Assembly (NCBI GenBank): GCA_029557895.1
Contig: JAKQHT010000020.1
Location: forward strand, 124,001 to 188,000
Direction of reading: 5' to 3'
Origin: Bacteroidota bacterium
GTDB lineage: Bacteria; Bacteroidota; Bacteroidia; Flavobacteriales; Flavobacteriaceae
Length of the DNA: 64,000 bases
Of the stretch, positions 45,020-54,821 are shown piece after piece. Within the stretch, counting starts at the first letter, position 1. Each line of letters opens with the position of its first letter. A program made the position numbers and the translations under genes. The notes below the pieces were generated by a model. It made no database searches. It was given only the letters and a program-made list of their open reading frames with translations, and was not told the origin of the DNA.

Positions 45020-45445
45020 TTAAGCTTCGTAATCTCTTGCGACTAGGAACTTTGTTTTTACTGGTAGTTTTTGTGCAGCAAGGCGCAATGCTTCTTTGGC
45101 AACTTCAATTGGCACGCCGCCCACTTCAAAAAGCACCCTTCCTGGCTTGACAATTGCCACCCAGTATTCTACGGCACCTTTACCTTTACCCATACGTACT
45201 TCGAGTGGTTTTTTGGTAATAGGTTTGTCCGGAAAAATCTTGATCCAAAGTTGGCCTTCCCTTTTCATGTAACGGGTAGCGGCAATACGGGCCGCTTCTA
45301 TCTGGCGGGAGGTAATAAACATGCCTTTCTCGTGTATCGATTTGATACCAAACATCCCATTGGAAAGCAAATGGCCTCTTTCGGCATTTCCTTTCATGCG
45401 GCCTTTTTGCTGCTTACGGAATTTTGTCTTTTTTGGTTGTAACAT
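45020..45445 (-). CDS. rplP: 50S ribosomal protein L16
   Basis: 141 residues: [20 protein letters not shown], then [40 protein letters not shown]. Near the A-site tRNA and the peptidyl-transferase centre. Twenty bases after rpsC. Confidence 0.98.
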   Translation of the reverse strand: MLQPKKTKFRKQQKGRMKGNAERGHLLSNGMFGIKSIHEKGMFITSRQIEAARIAATRYMKREGQLWIKIFPDKPITKKPLEVRMGKGKGAVEYWVAIVKPGRVLFEVGGVPIEVAKEALRLAAQKLPVKTKFLVARDYEA

Positions 45446-45465
45446 TTCTCTTTATCTTTAAAAAA

Positions 45466-46203
45466 TTACTTTCTGCGGCGAGACTTGCCATTTCCTCCTC
45501 TCCTTGGAGCAGCTTCCGCAGTTGATTTTCCTCCTTGTTGCTTTTTAGAAAGTCCGACTAGCGGCGACAGTTCGCGCTTGCCATAAACTTCTCCTTTCAT
45601 GATCCATACCTTGATGCCCAATCGGCCATAAGTGGTATGTGCCTCAACCAGTGCATAGTCAATGTCGGCCCTAAAAGTTGACAGTGGAATCCTGCCTTCT
45701 TTGTAGTGTTCGTTACGTGCCATTTCGGCACCGTTCAAACGACCGCTGATCTGTACTTTGATACCTTCAGCATTCATGCGCATTGTTGCTGCGATGGCCA
45801 TCTTGATAGCTCGTCTGTAAGAAATGCGATTCTCTATTTGTCGAGCGATACTGGATGCCACCAAAAAAGCGTCCAACTCTGGTCTTTTGATTTCAAAGAT
45901 ATTCAATTGAACTTCTTTATCGGTAATCTTTTTAAGCTCTTCTTTTAGTTTGTCCACCTCTTGGCCACCTTTTCCGATGATGATACCCGGACGGGCAGTA
46001 GTGATGGTAACGGTCACAAGCTTGAGCGTTCGTTCAATCACGACGCGAGATACACTGGCTTTTGATAGACGAGCATGAACGTATTTTCTGATCTTGTCGT
46101 CTTCGGCAAGTTTGTCTCCATAATCATTACCACCGTACCAGTTGGATTCCCATCCCCTGATAATTCCTAAACGATTCCCGATTGGATTTGTCTTTTGTCC
46201 CAT
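45466..46203 (-). CDS. rpsC: 30S ribosomal protein S3
   Basis: 245 residues: [20 protein letters not shown], type-2 KH domain with [20 protein letters not shown] (GKGG loop), and the C-terminal domain [21 protein letters not shown] basic, Gly/Arg/Lys-rich tail (about 225-245) follows. Part of the mRNA entry tunnel. Eight bases after rplV. Confidence 0.98.
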   Translation of the reverse strand: MGQKTNPIGNRLGIIRGWESNWYGGNDYGDKLAEDDKIRKYVHARLSKASVSRVVIERTLKLVTVTITTARPGIIIGKGGQEVDKLKEELKKITDKEVQLNIFEIKRPELDAFLVASSIARQIENRISYRRAIKMAIAATMRMNAEGIKVQISGRLNGAEMARNEHYKEGRIPLSTFRADIDYALVEAHTTYGRLGIKVWIMKGEVYGKRELSPLVGLSKKQQGGKSTAEAAPRRGGNGKSRRRK

Positions 46204-46211
46204 ATCCCTAT

Positions 46212-46619
46212 TTAAGCTTGTGTGTTATTGATGGCTCGTACCACGATGGTTACGTGGTTAGAACGTTTTCTGATTCTGTGTGCACGACCTTGGGGCGCAG
46301 GGCGCAATCTCTTGAGCATGGCTCCACCGTCAACCTTGATTTCTTTTACAATCAGGTCTGCATCTTCTATACTCGCGTCTTCATTCTTGGTCTGCCAGTT
46401 GGCTATTGCAGATAGCAACAGTTTTTCCAAACGGCGAGAAGCCTCTTTTTGACTGAATTTAAGAATGTTAAGGGCATCTTCTGCTTTTCTTCCTCTTACC
46501 AAGTCTGCGACCAATCGCATTTTTCTTGGTGAGGTAGGACAGTTATTGAGCTTTGCAAAAGCTATCTGCTTTTTTTCTTCTTTAATGGCGTCTGCCATTT
46601 GTTTTTTACGACTTCCCAT
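46212..46619 (-). CDS. rplV: 50S ribosomal protein L22
   Basis: 135 residues. [20 protein letters not shown] is the family N-domain, and [29 protein letters not shown]-type sequence forms the beta hairpin that lines the exit tunnel. Has a short charged N-terminal extension. Eight bases after rpsS. Confidence 0.98.
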   Translation of the reverse strand: MGSRKKQMADAIKEEKKQIAFAKLNNCPTSPRKMRLVADLVRGRKAEDALNILKFSQKEASRRLEKLLLSAIANWQTKNEDASIEDADLIVKEIKVDGGAMLKRLRPAPQGRAHRIRKRSNHVTIVVRAINNTQA

Positions 46620-46627
46620 AGCTCTTG

Positions 46628-46906
46628 TTATTTTTTACCTTTGTTTTTGGCGCCTGCGTGACCACGGAAAGATCTTGTAGGTGAGAACTCACCCAATTTG
46701 TGACCTACCATGTTTTCGGTGACATATACCGGAACAAACTGGCGACCGTTGTGAACTGCTATCGTCTGGCCAACAAAATCAGGGGTTATCATTGAAGCCC
46801 TTGACCAAGTTTTGATGACGGTCTTTTTGTTGGCAGCTATATTTTCAGCAACTTTTTTATCTAATTTATAATGGATGTAAGGTCCTTTTTTTAATGAACG
46901 TGCCAT
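46628..46906 (-). CDS. rpsS: 30S ribosomal protein S19
   Basis: 92 residues: [45 protein letters not shown]-type core and [20 protein letters not shown]. Head protein next to S13. Ten bases after rplB. Confidence 0.98.
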   Translation of the reverse strand: MARSLKKGPYIHYKLDKKVAENIAANKKTVIKTWSRASMITPDFVGQTIAVHNGRQFVPVYVTENMVGHKLGEFSPTRSFRGHAGAKNKGKK

Positions 46907-46916
46907 ATTATCTCAA

Positions 46917-47741
46917 TTATTTCTTTCTACGTTCTACAATATACTTGTTACTGGCTTTGGTTTTGGAACGTGTCCTGTAACCTTTGGCCGGTATGCCTTT
47001 TCTTGATCTTGGGTGACCTCCGGAAGCACGTCCTTCACCACCACCCATTGGGTGATCAACAGGGTTCATAACTACCGGTCTTGTGCGTGGCCTTCTACCT
47101 AACCATCTGCTCCTGCCCGCTTTGCCGGACACAATCAATTGGTGGTCAGAATTTGATACTACACCGATGGTAGCCATACATTCGAGAAGAATCAAGCGGG
47201 TTTCGCCAGATGGCAGCTTAACTGTGGCAAACTTGCCATCTCTTGCCATTAACTGTGCAAATGTTCCGGCACTTCGTGCCATAATAGCACCTTGACCGGG
47301 ACGCAATTCGATACAAGATATGATTGTACCAAGCGGTATTTGGCTCAATTTCATAGCATTGCCTATTTCGGGTGTAGCGCTTTCTCCAGAAACTACGGTC
47401 TGTCCGACTTGTAGTCCATTCTGGGCTATGATATAGCGTTTCTCTCCATCTTGATAGTTCAAAAGTGCAATGAAAGCTGTTCTGTTCGGATCGTATTCAA
47501 TAGACGCAACTTGTGCCGGAATACCGGTTTTGTTGCGTTTGAAATCGATGATACGGTACCTTTTTTTGTGACCACCACCTATGTAGCGCATGGTCATTTT
47601 TCCCTGACTGTTTCTACCACCAGTTCGTTTTTTCGGAGCCAATAAGCTTTTCTCCGGCTTATCAGTAGTAATGGCGTCAAACCCATTGACTACTCTAAAT
47701 CGCTGTGCTGATGTGATTGGTTTTAACTTTCTGACTGACAT
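46917..47741 (-). CDS. rplB: 50S ribosomal protein L2
   Basis: 274 residues: [22 protein letters not shown]3-like and OB-like RNA-binding domains, and the peptidyl-transferase-associated loop [20 protein letters not shown] with the conserved histidine. Ten bases after rplW. Confidence 0.98.
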   Translation of the reverse strand: MSVRKLKPITSAQRFRVVNGFDAITTDKPEKSLLAPKKRTGGRNSQGKMTMRYIGGGHKKRYRIIDFKRNKTGIPAQVASIEYDPNRTAFIALLNYQDGEKRYIIAQNGLQVGQTVVSGESATPEIGNAMKLSQIPLGTIISCIELRPGQGAIMARSAGTFAQLMARDGKFATVKLPSGETRLILLECMATIGVVSNSDHQLIVSGKAGRSRWLGRRPRTRPVVMNPVDHPMGGGEGRASGGHPRSRKGIPAKGYRTRSKTKASNKYIVERRKK

Positions 47742-47751
47742 TGTTGTCTAA

Positions 47752-48042
47752 TTACATGTTGCTGTATAAATCAATAGTCTCTCCTTCCGCCAGTTGTACA
47801 ATTGCCTTTTTTGAAGCATTTGTTTTACCGTGCTGGATTCCAGTTTTTGTGTAACGGGTTCTCCTGTCTGGACGGACATTCATAGTGCGAACTTCTTCAA
47901 CAGAAACCCCATAGGCAGACTCAACGGCCTTTTTGATTTCAATCTTGTTCGCCTTGGTATCCACCTCAAAAGTATAGCAATTGTTTTCTTCGCTATTTTT
48001 TGTCGCTTTTTCGGTGATTATAGGTTTAATTAAGATACTCAT
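47752..48042 (-). CDS. rplW: 50S ribosomal protein L23
   Basis: 96 residues: MSILIKPIITEKATKNSEEN, YTFEVDTKANKIEIKKAVES and VRTMNVRPDRRTRYTKTGIQ. Forms the docking site for trigger factor and SRP at the tunnel exit. Seven bases after rplD. Confidence 0.98.
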   Translation of the reverse strand: MSILIKPIITEKATKNSEENNCYTFEVDTKANKIEIKKAVESAYGVSVEEVRTMNVRPDRRTRYTKTGIQHGKTNASKKAIVQLAEGETIDLYSNM

Positions 48043-48049
48043 GGTTTCT

Positions 48050-48679
48050 TTATTTGCTTAAATTCGATTCTATTCCTTCTAAAGCACTCTCCAAAAGGAC
48101 TAGTTTGTTTGCGTTTAATATTTTGTAAGTGTTTAATTCTGAATTGATTACAACGTCAGAACCTTTCAAATTACGTGACGACAAATATACATTATTATTT
48201 GAAGCGCCCAACACAAACAAAGATTTTTTACCATCAATCCCCAAAGCCTTCAAAACATTGATGAAATTTTTGGTTTTTGGAGCGTCAAAATTGAAGTCTT
48301 CGAGAACGACAATATTGTTGTCATTGGCTTTCATGGACAGGGCAGAACGCCTTGCCAAACGTTTTACGTTTTTGTTAAGTTTGAAACTGTAATCTTTTGG
48401 TCTTGGACCAAACATACGTCCTCCACCTTTGAAAACGCCAGATTTGATACTGCCGGAACGTGCCGTACCGGTACCTTTTTGTTTTTTAAGTTTTCTGGTG
48501 CTTCCGGCAATTTCGCCACGCTCTTTGGATTTGTGGGTACCTTGGCGTTGGTTAGCAAGAAATTGTTTTACATCCAAATAGACCGCATGGTTATTGGGCT
48601 CAATAGCAAACACTTCATTGGAAAGCTCTACTTTCCTTCCTGTGTCTTTTCCGTTGATATCTAAAACTGCTACTTTCAT
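48050..48679 (-). CDS. rplD: 50S ribosomal protein L4
   Basis: 209 residues: [20 protein letters not shown] is the tunnel-lining loop, [20 protein letters not shown] the following family signature. In E. coli L4 controls the S10 operon by attenuation; the leader in this window differs and no L4 site is evident. The start overlaps the rplC stop (TAATG). Confidence 0.98.
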   Translation of the reverse strand: MKVAVLDINGKDTGRKVELSNEVFAIEPNNHAVYLDVKQFLANQRQGTHKSKERGEIAGSTRKLKKQKGTGTARSGSIKSGVFKGGGRMFGPRPKDYSFKLNKNVKRLARRSALSMKANDNNIVVLEDFNFDAPKTKNFINVLKALGIDGKKSLFVLGASNNNVYLSSRNLKGSDVVINSELNTYKILNANKLVLLESALEGIESNLSK

Positions 48680-49296
48680 TATTTCTCAATGATTACGTAA
48701 GAGTTATTGTGTCCTGGGACACATCCTTTCACTACCAACAAGTTTTTGTCGGCAACAACTTTCAAAACTCTCAAATTTTCAACTTTCACTCTATCGCCAC
48801 CCATTCTTCCGGCCATACGAATGCCTTTGAACACTCGTGCAGGATATGATGCGGCACCTACAGAACCCGGGGCTCTCAATCGGTTGTGCTGACCGTGCGT
48901 GGACTGTCCAACACCGCCAAAACCATGGCGCTTTACAACACCTTGGAACCCTTTTCCTTTTGAAACACCTACGATGTCCACAAACTCACCTTCTATGAAG
49001 TGCTCAACCGTGATGGCATCGCCTAATTTGTATTTATCTTCAAATCCTTGGAATTCAACGACTTTTCTTTTTACAGAAGTGCCCGCTTTTTTTGCATGAC
49101 CGATTTCGGCCTTGTTGGCACTTTTGTCTTTCTTGTCATCGAAACCAAGTTGAAGAGCACTGTACCCGTCAACCTCTTCGGTTCTGACTTGGGTAACGAT
49201 ACATGGTCCTGCTTCGATGACGGTACAAGGGATGTTTTTCCCATTTTCGTCATAGATGCTGGTCATGCCGATTTTTTTTCCAATTAACCCAGACAT
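48679..49296 (-). CDS. rplC: 50S ribosomal protein L3
   Basis: 205 residues: [20 protein letters not shown], then [20 protein letters not shown] and [20 protein letters not shown] with [19 protein letters not shown]. First gene of the S10-type unit here, since a terminator-like hairpin separates it from rpsJ. Confidence 0.98.
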   Translation of the reverse strand: MSGLIGKKIGMTSIYDENGKNIPCTVIEAGPCIVTQVRTEEVDGYSALQLGFDDKKDKSANKAEIGHAKKAGTSVKRKVVEFQGFEDKYKLGDAITVEHFIEGEFVDIVGVSKGKGFQGVVKRHGFGGVGQSTHGQHNRLRAPGSVGAASYPARVFKGIRMAGRMGGDRVKVENLRVLKVVADKNLLVVKGCVPGHNNSYVIIEK

Positions 49297-49509
49297 ATTG
49301 ATTTTTGTTTTTGCGATTTACGATTTACGGTTTCATGTGAAACTTTCGATTTTCAATCAATTGTTATTAATAATTACGTATTTAAAAAATTTCAGGGTCA
49401 AAATACTTTCAACCCTGAAATGTATTTTTCCGTTTTTCCCGCGCCCGCAGCGGTGGGACATTTTTATTCTCACGAAAGCGGCAATCTCTTATCGGGACGC
49501 CAGCAAACA
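49297..49509. other. Spacer between rpsJ and rplC with terminator and palindromes
   Basis: 213 bases, by far the longest gap in the ribosomal cluster. Besides the hairpin at 49384-49421 it contains the palindrome GTTTCATGTGAAAC (49330-49343), short direct repeats CGATTTA, and a GC-rich stretch (about 49438-49500, cacgaaagcggcaatctc) that looks like a decayed copy of the common intergenic CATTCCCACGAAAG repeat. No exact TAnnTTTG was found for rplC. Confidence 0.55.
49384..49421 (-). terminator. Hairpin terminator between rpsJ and rplC
   Basis: On the minus strand ATTTCAGGGT (49412-49421) pairs perfectly with ACCCTGAAAT (49389-49398), 10 bp with a 13-base loop, followed by TTTTT. It lies about 90 bases after the rpsJ stop and 90 before the rplC start; it may end, or attenuate, the str transcript. 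Confidence 0.75.
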
Positions 49510-49815
49510 TTACACTTTGATCTCTACCTCAACTCCGCTTGGCAATTCCAGTTTCATTAAGGCATCAATAGTCTTTGAAGAAGAGCTATAGATGTCAAGC
49601 AAACGCTTATAAGAACTCAACTGAAACTGTTCCCTTGCCTTTTTGTTGACGTGCGGCGAGCGCAACACGGTAAAAATCTTTTTGTTGGTTGGCAATGGAA
49701 TGGGTCCGGTGACCACAGCTCCGGTGCTTTTTACGGTTTTAACGATTTTATCGGCAGATTTGTCAACCAAATTGTGATCGTAAGATTTTAGCTTTATTCT
49801 GATTTTCTGACTCAT
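49510..49815 (-). CDS. rpsJ: 30S ribosomal protein S10
   Basis: 101 residues: [40 protein letters not shown] and [20 protein letters not shown]. Assembly protein of the 30S head and, as NusE, a transcription elongation factor. Eleven bases after fusA, so it belongs to the str unit. Confidence 0.98.
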   Translation of the reverse strand: MSQKIRIKLKSYDHNLVDKSADKIVKTVKSTGAVVTGPIPLPTNKKIFTVLRSPHVNKKAREQFQLSSYKRLLDIYSSSSKTIDALMKLELPSGVEVEIKV

Positions 49816-49826
49816 GTTCTTAAAAT

Positions 49827-51953
49827 TTAAGCTTCTACGCCTTTTGCTGCTTTGATAACTTCTTCAGAAATATTGGCAGGGGTTTCGGCATAATGTGAGA
49901 ATTCCATTGTTGATGTAGCTCTTCCTGATGACAGTGTACGCAATGAGGTTACATAACCAAACATTTCTGACAGTGGCACACTGGCCTTCACTACTTTTGA
50001 ACCGGCTCTATCGCCCATGTCATTGATCTGGCCACGACGACGGTTCAAGTCTCCTACGATATCACCCATGTTTTCTTCAGGTGTAAGGACTTCCAATTTC
50101 ATGATTGGCTCCATGATAACTGCTTTTGCGGCTTTTGCAGCGGCTTTGAAACCGAGTTTTGCTGCCAACTCAAACGACAGTTGATCCGAGTCAACATCAT
50201 GGTAAGAACCATCTAAAAGGGTTACTTTCATGGCGTCAACTTCGTATCCTGCCAAAGGACCATTGCTCATGGCCAATCTGAAACCTTTTTCTACTGATGG
50301 GATAAATTCCTTTGGAATGTTACCTCCCTTAACTTCAGAAATGAATTCAAGTCCGGTCTTACCTTCATCAGCAGGACCAAGTGTGAACACAATATCAGCA
50401 AACTTACCACGGCCACCGGTTTGTTTTTTGTAAACTTCCCTGTGTTGTGCCACTTTTGTGATGGCTTCTTTATATTCTACTTGTGGTTGTCCTTGATTGA
50501 CCTCCACTTTGAATTCGCGTCTCAAACGATCTACAATAATATCAAGGTGAAGCTCACCCATACCAGATATGATGGTCTGTCCAGATGCTTCATCGGTCCT
50601 TACGGTAAACGTTGGATCTTCTTCGGCCAGTTTGGACAAAGCCATACCCAATTTATCAATATCTACCTTGGTTTTTGGCTCAACGGCTATACCGATAACA
50701 GGATCGGGGAATTGCATGCTTTCCAAAACAATTGGATGTTTTTCATCAGAAAGGGTATCCCCTGTTTTGATATCCTTAAATCCTACTGCAGCCCCAATAT
50801 CTCCAGCTTCAATATACTCAATGGCATTTTGTTTGTTGGCATGCATTTGGTAAATACGGGAGATACGCTCTTTATTGCCTGAACGATTGTTCAAAACATA
50901 AGAACCAGCATCCAAACGGCCGGAATAAGCACGGAAAAACGCCAAACGACCAACGAAAGGATCGGTAGCAATCTTAAATGCCAATGCTGCAAACGGTTCG
51001 CTTACAGATGGTTTTCTAACAACTTCTTGATCAGTGTCTGGATTGACACCAACGATAGCCTCCTTATCCAATGGTGAAGGCAAATAACGGCATACACAAT
51101 CCAACAAGAACTGGACACCTTTATTTTTAAATGAAGAACCACAAACCATTGGGATAATGGACATATCCATTACCGCAGCTCTCAATGCAGCGTGAATTTC
51201 GTTTTCTGTAATGGAATCTTCATCTTCCATGAATTTTTCCAAAAGATTTTCATCGTACCCAGCTACTTCTTCAATCAATTGGGCTCTGTATTTGCTTACT
51301 TCTGCCTTCATGTCGGCAGGAATTTCGATAACGTCAAACGTTGAGCCTTGGTTGTCATCGTGCCATACAATTGCACGGTTTTTCACCAAGTCAACAATAC
51401 CTTTAAAGTCAGCTTCTTCACCAATTGGCAGTACTATCGGCACGGCATTGGAGCCCAACATATCTTTTACCTGTTGGCAAACCCCCAAAAAGTTAGAACC
51501 TTGACGATCCATCTTGTTGACAAAGCCCATACGCGGCACTTTGTAGTTGTCTGCCAATCTCCAGTTGGTTTCTGATTGAGGCTCAACGCCATCAACAGCA
51601 CTGAAAAGGAACACCAACCCATCCAATACACGCAACGACCGGTTTACTTCAACAGTAAAGTCAACGTGCCCGGGAGTGTCAATAATATTAAAATGGTATG
51701 ATTTTGCATCTGGTGTAGGCGTACCATTTTCTCTTGGAAACTGCCAAGTACATGTTGTAGCGGCAGAAGTAATGGTAATACCTCGCTCTTGCTCTTGTTC
51801 CATCCAGTCCATGGTTGCAGCGCCATCATGCACCTCACCAATTTTGTGGGACACCCCTGTATAGAAAAGGATACGCTCCGTAGTGGTCGTCTTTCCTGCA
51901 TCTATATGGGCAGCAATACCTATGTTTCTTGTATATTTTAAATCTCTTGCCAT
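49827..51953 (-). CDS. fusA: Elongation factor G
   Basis: 708-residue translocase. GTPase motifs: [15 protein letters not shown] (P-loop), [11 protein letters not shown] (switch I), DTPGHVDF (switch II) and NKMDRQG. Later domains include [19 protein letters not shown] and the C-terminal [20 protein letters not shown]. The single EF-G visible in this window, and in the ribosomal operon, so the housekeeping form. Seven bases after rpsG. Confidence 0.98.
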   Translation of the reverse strand: MARDLKYTRNIGIAAHIDAGKTTTTERILFYTGVSHKIGEVHDGAATMDWMEQEQERGITITSAATTCTWQFPRENGTPTPDAKSYHFNIIDTPGHVDFTVEVNRSLRVLDGLVFLFSAVDGVEPQSETNWRLADNYKVPRMGFVNKMDRQGSNFLGVCQQVKDMLGSNAVPIVLPIGEEADFKGIVDLVKNRAIVWHDDNQGSTFDVIEIPADMKAEVSKYRAQLIEEVAGYDENLLEKFMEDEDSITENEIHAALRAAVMDMSIIPMVCGSSFKNKGVQFLLDCVCRYLPSPLDKEAIVGVNPDTDQEVVRKPSVSEPFAALAFKIATDPFVGRLAFFRAYSGRLDAGSYVLNNRSGNKERISRIYQMHANKQNAIEYIEAGDIGAAVGFKDIKTGDTLSDEKHPIVLESMQFPDPVIGIAVEPKTKVDIDKLGMALSKLAEEDPTFTVRTDEASGQTIISGMGELHLDIIVDRLRREFKVEVNQGQPQVEYKEAITKVAQHREVYKKQTGGRGKFADIVFTLGPADEGKTGLEFISEVKGGNIPKEFIPSVEKGFRLAMSNGPLAGYEVDAMKVTLLDGSYHDVDSDQLSFELAAKLGFKAAAKAAKAVIMEPIMKLEVLTPEENMGDIVGDLNRRRGQINDMGDRAGSKVVKASVPLSEMFGYVTSLRTLSSGRATSTMEFSHYAETPANISEEVIKAAKGVEA

Positions 51954-51960
51954 CTTTCAA

Positions 51961-52437
51961 TTAAAATCTAAAGTGTGAGAATGCTTTGTTTGCTTCCGCC
52001 ATTTTATGGGTATCCATGCGTTTTTTCACGGCAGCGCCTTCTTCTTTGGCAGCTGCCAAGATTTCGGCAGCCAATTTGGCCGACATCGATTTTTCATTTC
52101 GCTTACGGGCATAACCGATCAACCATTTCATAGCGGTTGAAACCTTACGGTCCGGACGTATCTGCATTGGGATCTGGAACGTAGCACCACCCACCCTGCG
52201 GCTACGTACTTCTACGTGCGGCATAATGTTGGACAATGCGTCCTTCCATGTTTCCAAGGCTGTTTTTTCTGCATCGCTTTTCTTTTCGTCAACGATGTCA
52301 ATGGCATCGTAAAACACCTTGAAAGCGACAGATTTCTTGCCGTCCCACATCATCATGTTGACGAAACGCGTTACCAACTGGTCATTGAAACGCGGATCTG
52401 GCAAAAGTGGTCTTTTTTTGGCCTGTCTTTTTCTCAT
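51961..52437 (-). CDS. rpsG: 30S ribosomal protein S7
   Basis: 158 residues: [40 protein letters not shown] and [20 protein letters not shown]. Organises the 3' major domain of 16S rRNA. Twenty-three bases after rpsL. Confidence 0.98.
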   Translation of the reverse strand: MRKRQAKKRPLLPDPRFNDQLVTRFVNMMMWDGKKSVAFKVFYDAIDIVDEKKSDAEKTALETWKDALSNIMPHVEVRSRRVGGATFQIPMQIRPDRKVSTAMKWLIGYARKRNEKSMSAKLAAEILAAAKEEGAAVKKRMDTHKMAEANKAFSHFRF

Positions 52438-52460
52438 GTCTTCTTCTTAAAGTTTTCTAA

Positions 52461-52835
52461 TTACTTTTTAGGGCGTTTTGCACCGTATTTAGAACGTCGT
52501 TGCGTTCTTCCCGCAACACCAGCGGTGTCGAGGGCACCACGCACGATGTGGTATCTAACTCCCGGCAAATCCTTTACCCTTCCGCCTCTAACCAATACTA
52601 TCGAGTGCTCTTGGAGGTTGTGGCCCTCACCAGGGATGTAAGCGTTCACTTCATTGCCGTTGGTAAGCCTTACCCTTGCAACTTTACGCATTGCAGAGTT
52701 TGGTTTTTTTGGCGTTGTGGTGTAAACACGCGTACAGACCCCACGTCTTTGAGGGCACGAATCCAAAGCAGCCGATTTACTCTTCTTGGTTATTTTGGCT
52801 CTTCCTGTTCGTACTAATTGTGAAATTGTTGGCAT
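52461..52835 (-). CDS. rpsL: 30S ribosomal protein S12
   Basis: 124 residues: [46 protein letters not shown]-type loop and [15 protein letters not shown]. The decoding-centre positions Lys in TPKKPNS and PGVRY, where streptomycin-resistance changes arise, look wild type. First gene of the str operon, with an excellent promoter. Confidence 0.98.
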   Translation of the reverse strand: MPTISQLVRTGRAKITKKSKSAALDSCPQRRGVCTRVYTTTPKKPNSAMRKVARVRLTNGNEVNAYIPGEGHNLQEHSIVLVRGGRVKDLPGVRYHIVRGALDTAGVAGRTQRRSKYGAKRPKK

Positions 52836-52878
52836 ATATTACTATATAATTATATTCAGTCCCCTGTTTAGAGGGCTG

Positions 52879-52909
52879 CAAAGGTAGAAATTAATTTCAG
52901 TTTTTCAAA
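52879..52909 (-). promoter_or_regulatory. Consensus promoter of rpsL-rpsG-fusA-rpsJ
   Basis: On the minus strand TTTG (52906-52909), exactly 19 bases, then TACCTTTG (52879-52886). It is the best match to the Bacteroidota promoter consensus in the window, 43 bases before the rpsL start. Confidence 0.88.
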
Positions 52910-52982
52910 TGTAAATCGATTAATTTTATTAGCACCATTAAATTATTTAACATCTCAAGTATTATGTCTCGATAATTTCCGT

Positions 52983-52990
52983 TAGATTTG
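52983..52990 (+). promoter_or_regulatory. -7 box of Omp85-type gene
   Basis: TAGATTTG, 19 bases before the ATG at 53010; it is divergent from the str promoter about 75 bases away. Confidence 0.6.
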
Positions 52991-53009
52991 AAACGCTACC
53001 GAACCGTCA

Positions 53010-54701
53010 ATGGCTTTTAAAACTGTATTTTCATGTGTATTGCTCCAATGTGCTTTCATTGCCATGGCACGGTCGCAGACATTGTATTTGACGGCAACCG
53101 GTTTTTCGGATCGGGAAACAGCCACCATAGATTCTTTGGGTTATCAAAAAGTGTTCAGCGATTATTTGTCGTTACAGGATGAGACGTTTTTGATAAAAGA
53201 GCGTCTGGTTAATTTGGGCTACATTGATTGTGAGCTCAAGCAACTCAACAAAAGTAACGACTCTACCTATACGGTGTCATTCGAATTGAACACCTTATTT
53301 AAAGGCATCAATATTTTCTTTATTGAATCCTTACCTCCGGAAGTATTGGCGCCCGTTTCTAGAAAAATTGATAAAAACCATATTGCAATAGATATCCGGG
53401 ATCTTGAATCGACCCTCAAATTGCTCAATGAACGGATTTCGGAAAAAGGCCACCCCTTTGCGACTCTTAGATTGGTAAATGTCGAAAAGTCGGGTCGCGA
53501 CAGTCTTCGGGCCGACCTGGACATAAACAAAAGGTCAGAAAAAAGGTCGGTGGATTCCGTCATCGTGAAAGGGTACGAAAAATTCCCAAAATCGTACATC
53601 AAGAGATACCTCAAGTTGGATGCAAAGCAAGTTTTCAACCTCAACGCCATTAAAGCGAAAACTTCCAAGATAGAAAACCTCAAGTTTGCCACCCAAGCCA
53701 AAGAACCCGAAGTGTTGTTTACGAGAGATTCTACCTTAATATATATATACATAGAAAAAAGGCCAAGCAACACCTTTGACGGTTTTCTGGGTTTCGGCAC
53801 AAATGAAAACACTGACAAAATAGAATTTAACGGATACCTAAACCTGAACTTGACCAACAACTTGAATTTTGGAGAGTCCATAAGCCTTCAATATAAAAGC
53901 GACCAAAGCGAACAGAAAACCTTCGATGTGAAAACCGATTTGCCCTATTTATTTGGCTCTCCTTTGGGGCTTGAGCTGGGGCTGAACATTTTCAAAAAAG
54001 ACTCAAGCTTTGTCACGGTTGCACAGTCGGCCAAGATCAATTATCAAATCAATACGGGGCATAAGGTGGCATTGGGGGTCGACGCCATCAACTCTACCGA
54101 TCTGTTAGATTCCGGGGTTTTGGACATCCTTGATTACAAATCGTCGTTTTATATGATGGATTATCAGTTTGTGGAAACAAACAGGAGCAGTGCACTGTTC
54201 CCGATCGCATTCCAGGCACAGCTTTCGGGAGGCTTCGGCAGCAGGAGTGTTGAAAACACAAAAGAATCCCAATCGAAATTCGTTTTGGTCGCCGAACGGA
54301 TTTTTAACCTCAACGACACAAACAGCATCTTTGTAAAACTCTCCGGGGCAGCCTTGCTATCGGACAGCCATTTGGAAAACGAACTTTTCAGATTTGGGGG
54401 CATCAACTCCATTAGGGGTTTTGAAGAGAACAGCATTGTGGCCAACCTGTATTCGGTCCTCAATACAGAATACCGCTTTCAAATGAACAGCAACCTCTAC
54501 GCCCACACGGTATTTGATACCGGTTATATAGAAAACAGTACCAACGGTACAAAAGACAAACTCTTTGGTTTTGGGTTTGGGTTCGGGCTTTTGACCAATG
54601 CCGGTCTACTGAAATTCAACTACGCTGCAGGCAAGATTAACGATGCCGTTTTGAGGCTCTCAAATTCAAAAATACACATCAGCCTGACAGCAAATTTTTA
54701 A
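53010..54701 (+). CDS. Omp85/BamA-like outer-membrane protein
   Basis: 563 residues with a signal peptide (MAFKTVFSCVLLQCAFIAMA). POTRA-like periplasmic repeats occupy about 75-250 (SVDSVIVKGYEKFPKSYIKR is a typical POTRA start). The C-terminal half alternates beta strands (LNLNLTNNLNFGESISLQYK) with the motif FGGINSIRGFEENSI near 455-470, corresponding to the conserved RGF/Y tip of loop 6 in Omp85 barrels, and ends NSKIHISLTANF with a terminal Phe. Shorter than BamA (about 800 aa); no secreted partner is adjacent. Role unknown, perhaps surface protein assembly. Confidence 0.82.
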   Translation: MAFKTVFSCVLLQCAFIAMARSQTLYLTATGFSDRETATIDSLGYQKVFSDYLSLQDETFLIKERLVNLGYIDCELKQLNKSNDSTYTVSFELNTLFKGINIFFIESLPPEVLAPVSRKIDKNHIAIDIRDLESTLKLLNERISEKGHPFATLRLVNVEKSGRDSLRADLDINKRSEKRSVDSVIVKGYEKFPKSYIKRYLKLDAKQVFNLNAIKAKTSKIENLKFATQAKEPEVLFTRDSTLIYIYIEKRPSNTFDGFLGFGTNENTDKIEFNGYLNLNLTNNLNFGESISLQYKSDQSEQKTFDVKTDLPYLFGSPLGLELGLNIFKKDSSFVTVAQSAKINYQINTGHKVALGVDAINSTDLLDSGVLDILDYKSSFYMMDYQFVETNRSSALFPIAFQAQLSGGFGSRSVENTKESQSKFVLVAERIFNLNDTNSIFVKLSGAALLSDSHLENELFRFGGINSIRGFEENSIVANLYSVLNTEYRFQMNSNLYAHTVFDTGYIENSTNGTKDKLFGFGFGFGLLTNAGLLKFNYAAGKINDAVLRLSNSKIHISLTANF

Positions 54702-54732
54702 TCATAAAGGCAGTGATTTAAAGGGCTTACCG

Positions 54733-54748
54733 AAAAAAAAAAAAAAAA
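54733..54748. repeat. 16-base A homopolymer upstream of susC
   Basis: An uninterrupted run of 16 adenines, 74 bases before the SusC start codon, in the promoter region of the uptake operon. It may act as an UP-like element or be prone to slippage. Confidence 0.9.
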
Positions 54749-54821
54749 TTAACCAATAATTATTGTTTAATTAACTTTTTATTATGATTTTTGGCATAGA
54801 CTAATTCAAATAAATTTAAAA

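Noticed and set aside
49438-49500. GC-rich patch as an active mobile repeat
   Set aside because: It resembles the common intergenic CATTCCCACGAAAG hairpin but its arms no longer match, so at most it is a decayed copy.
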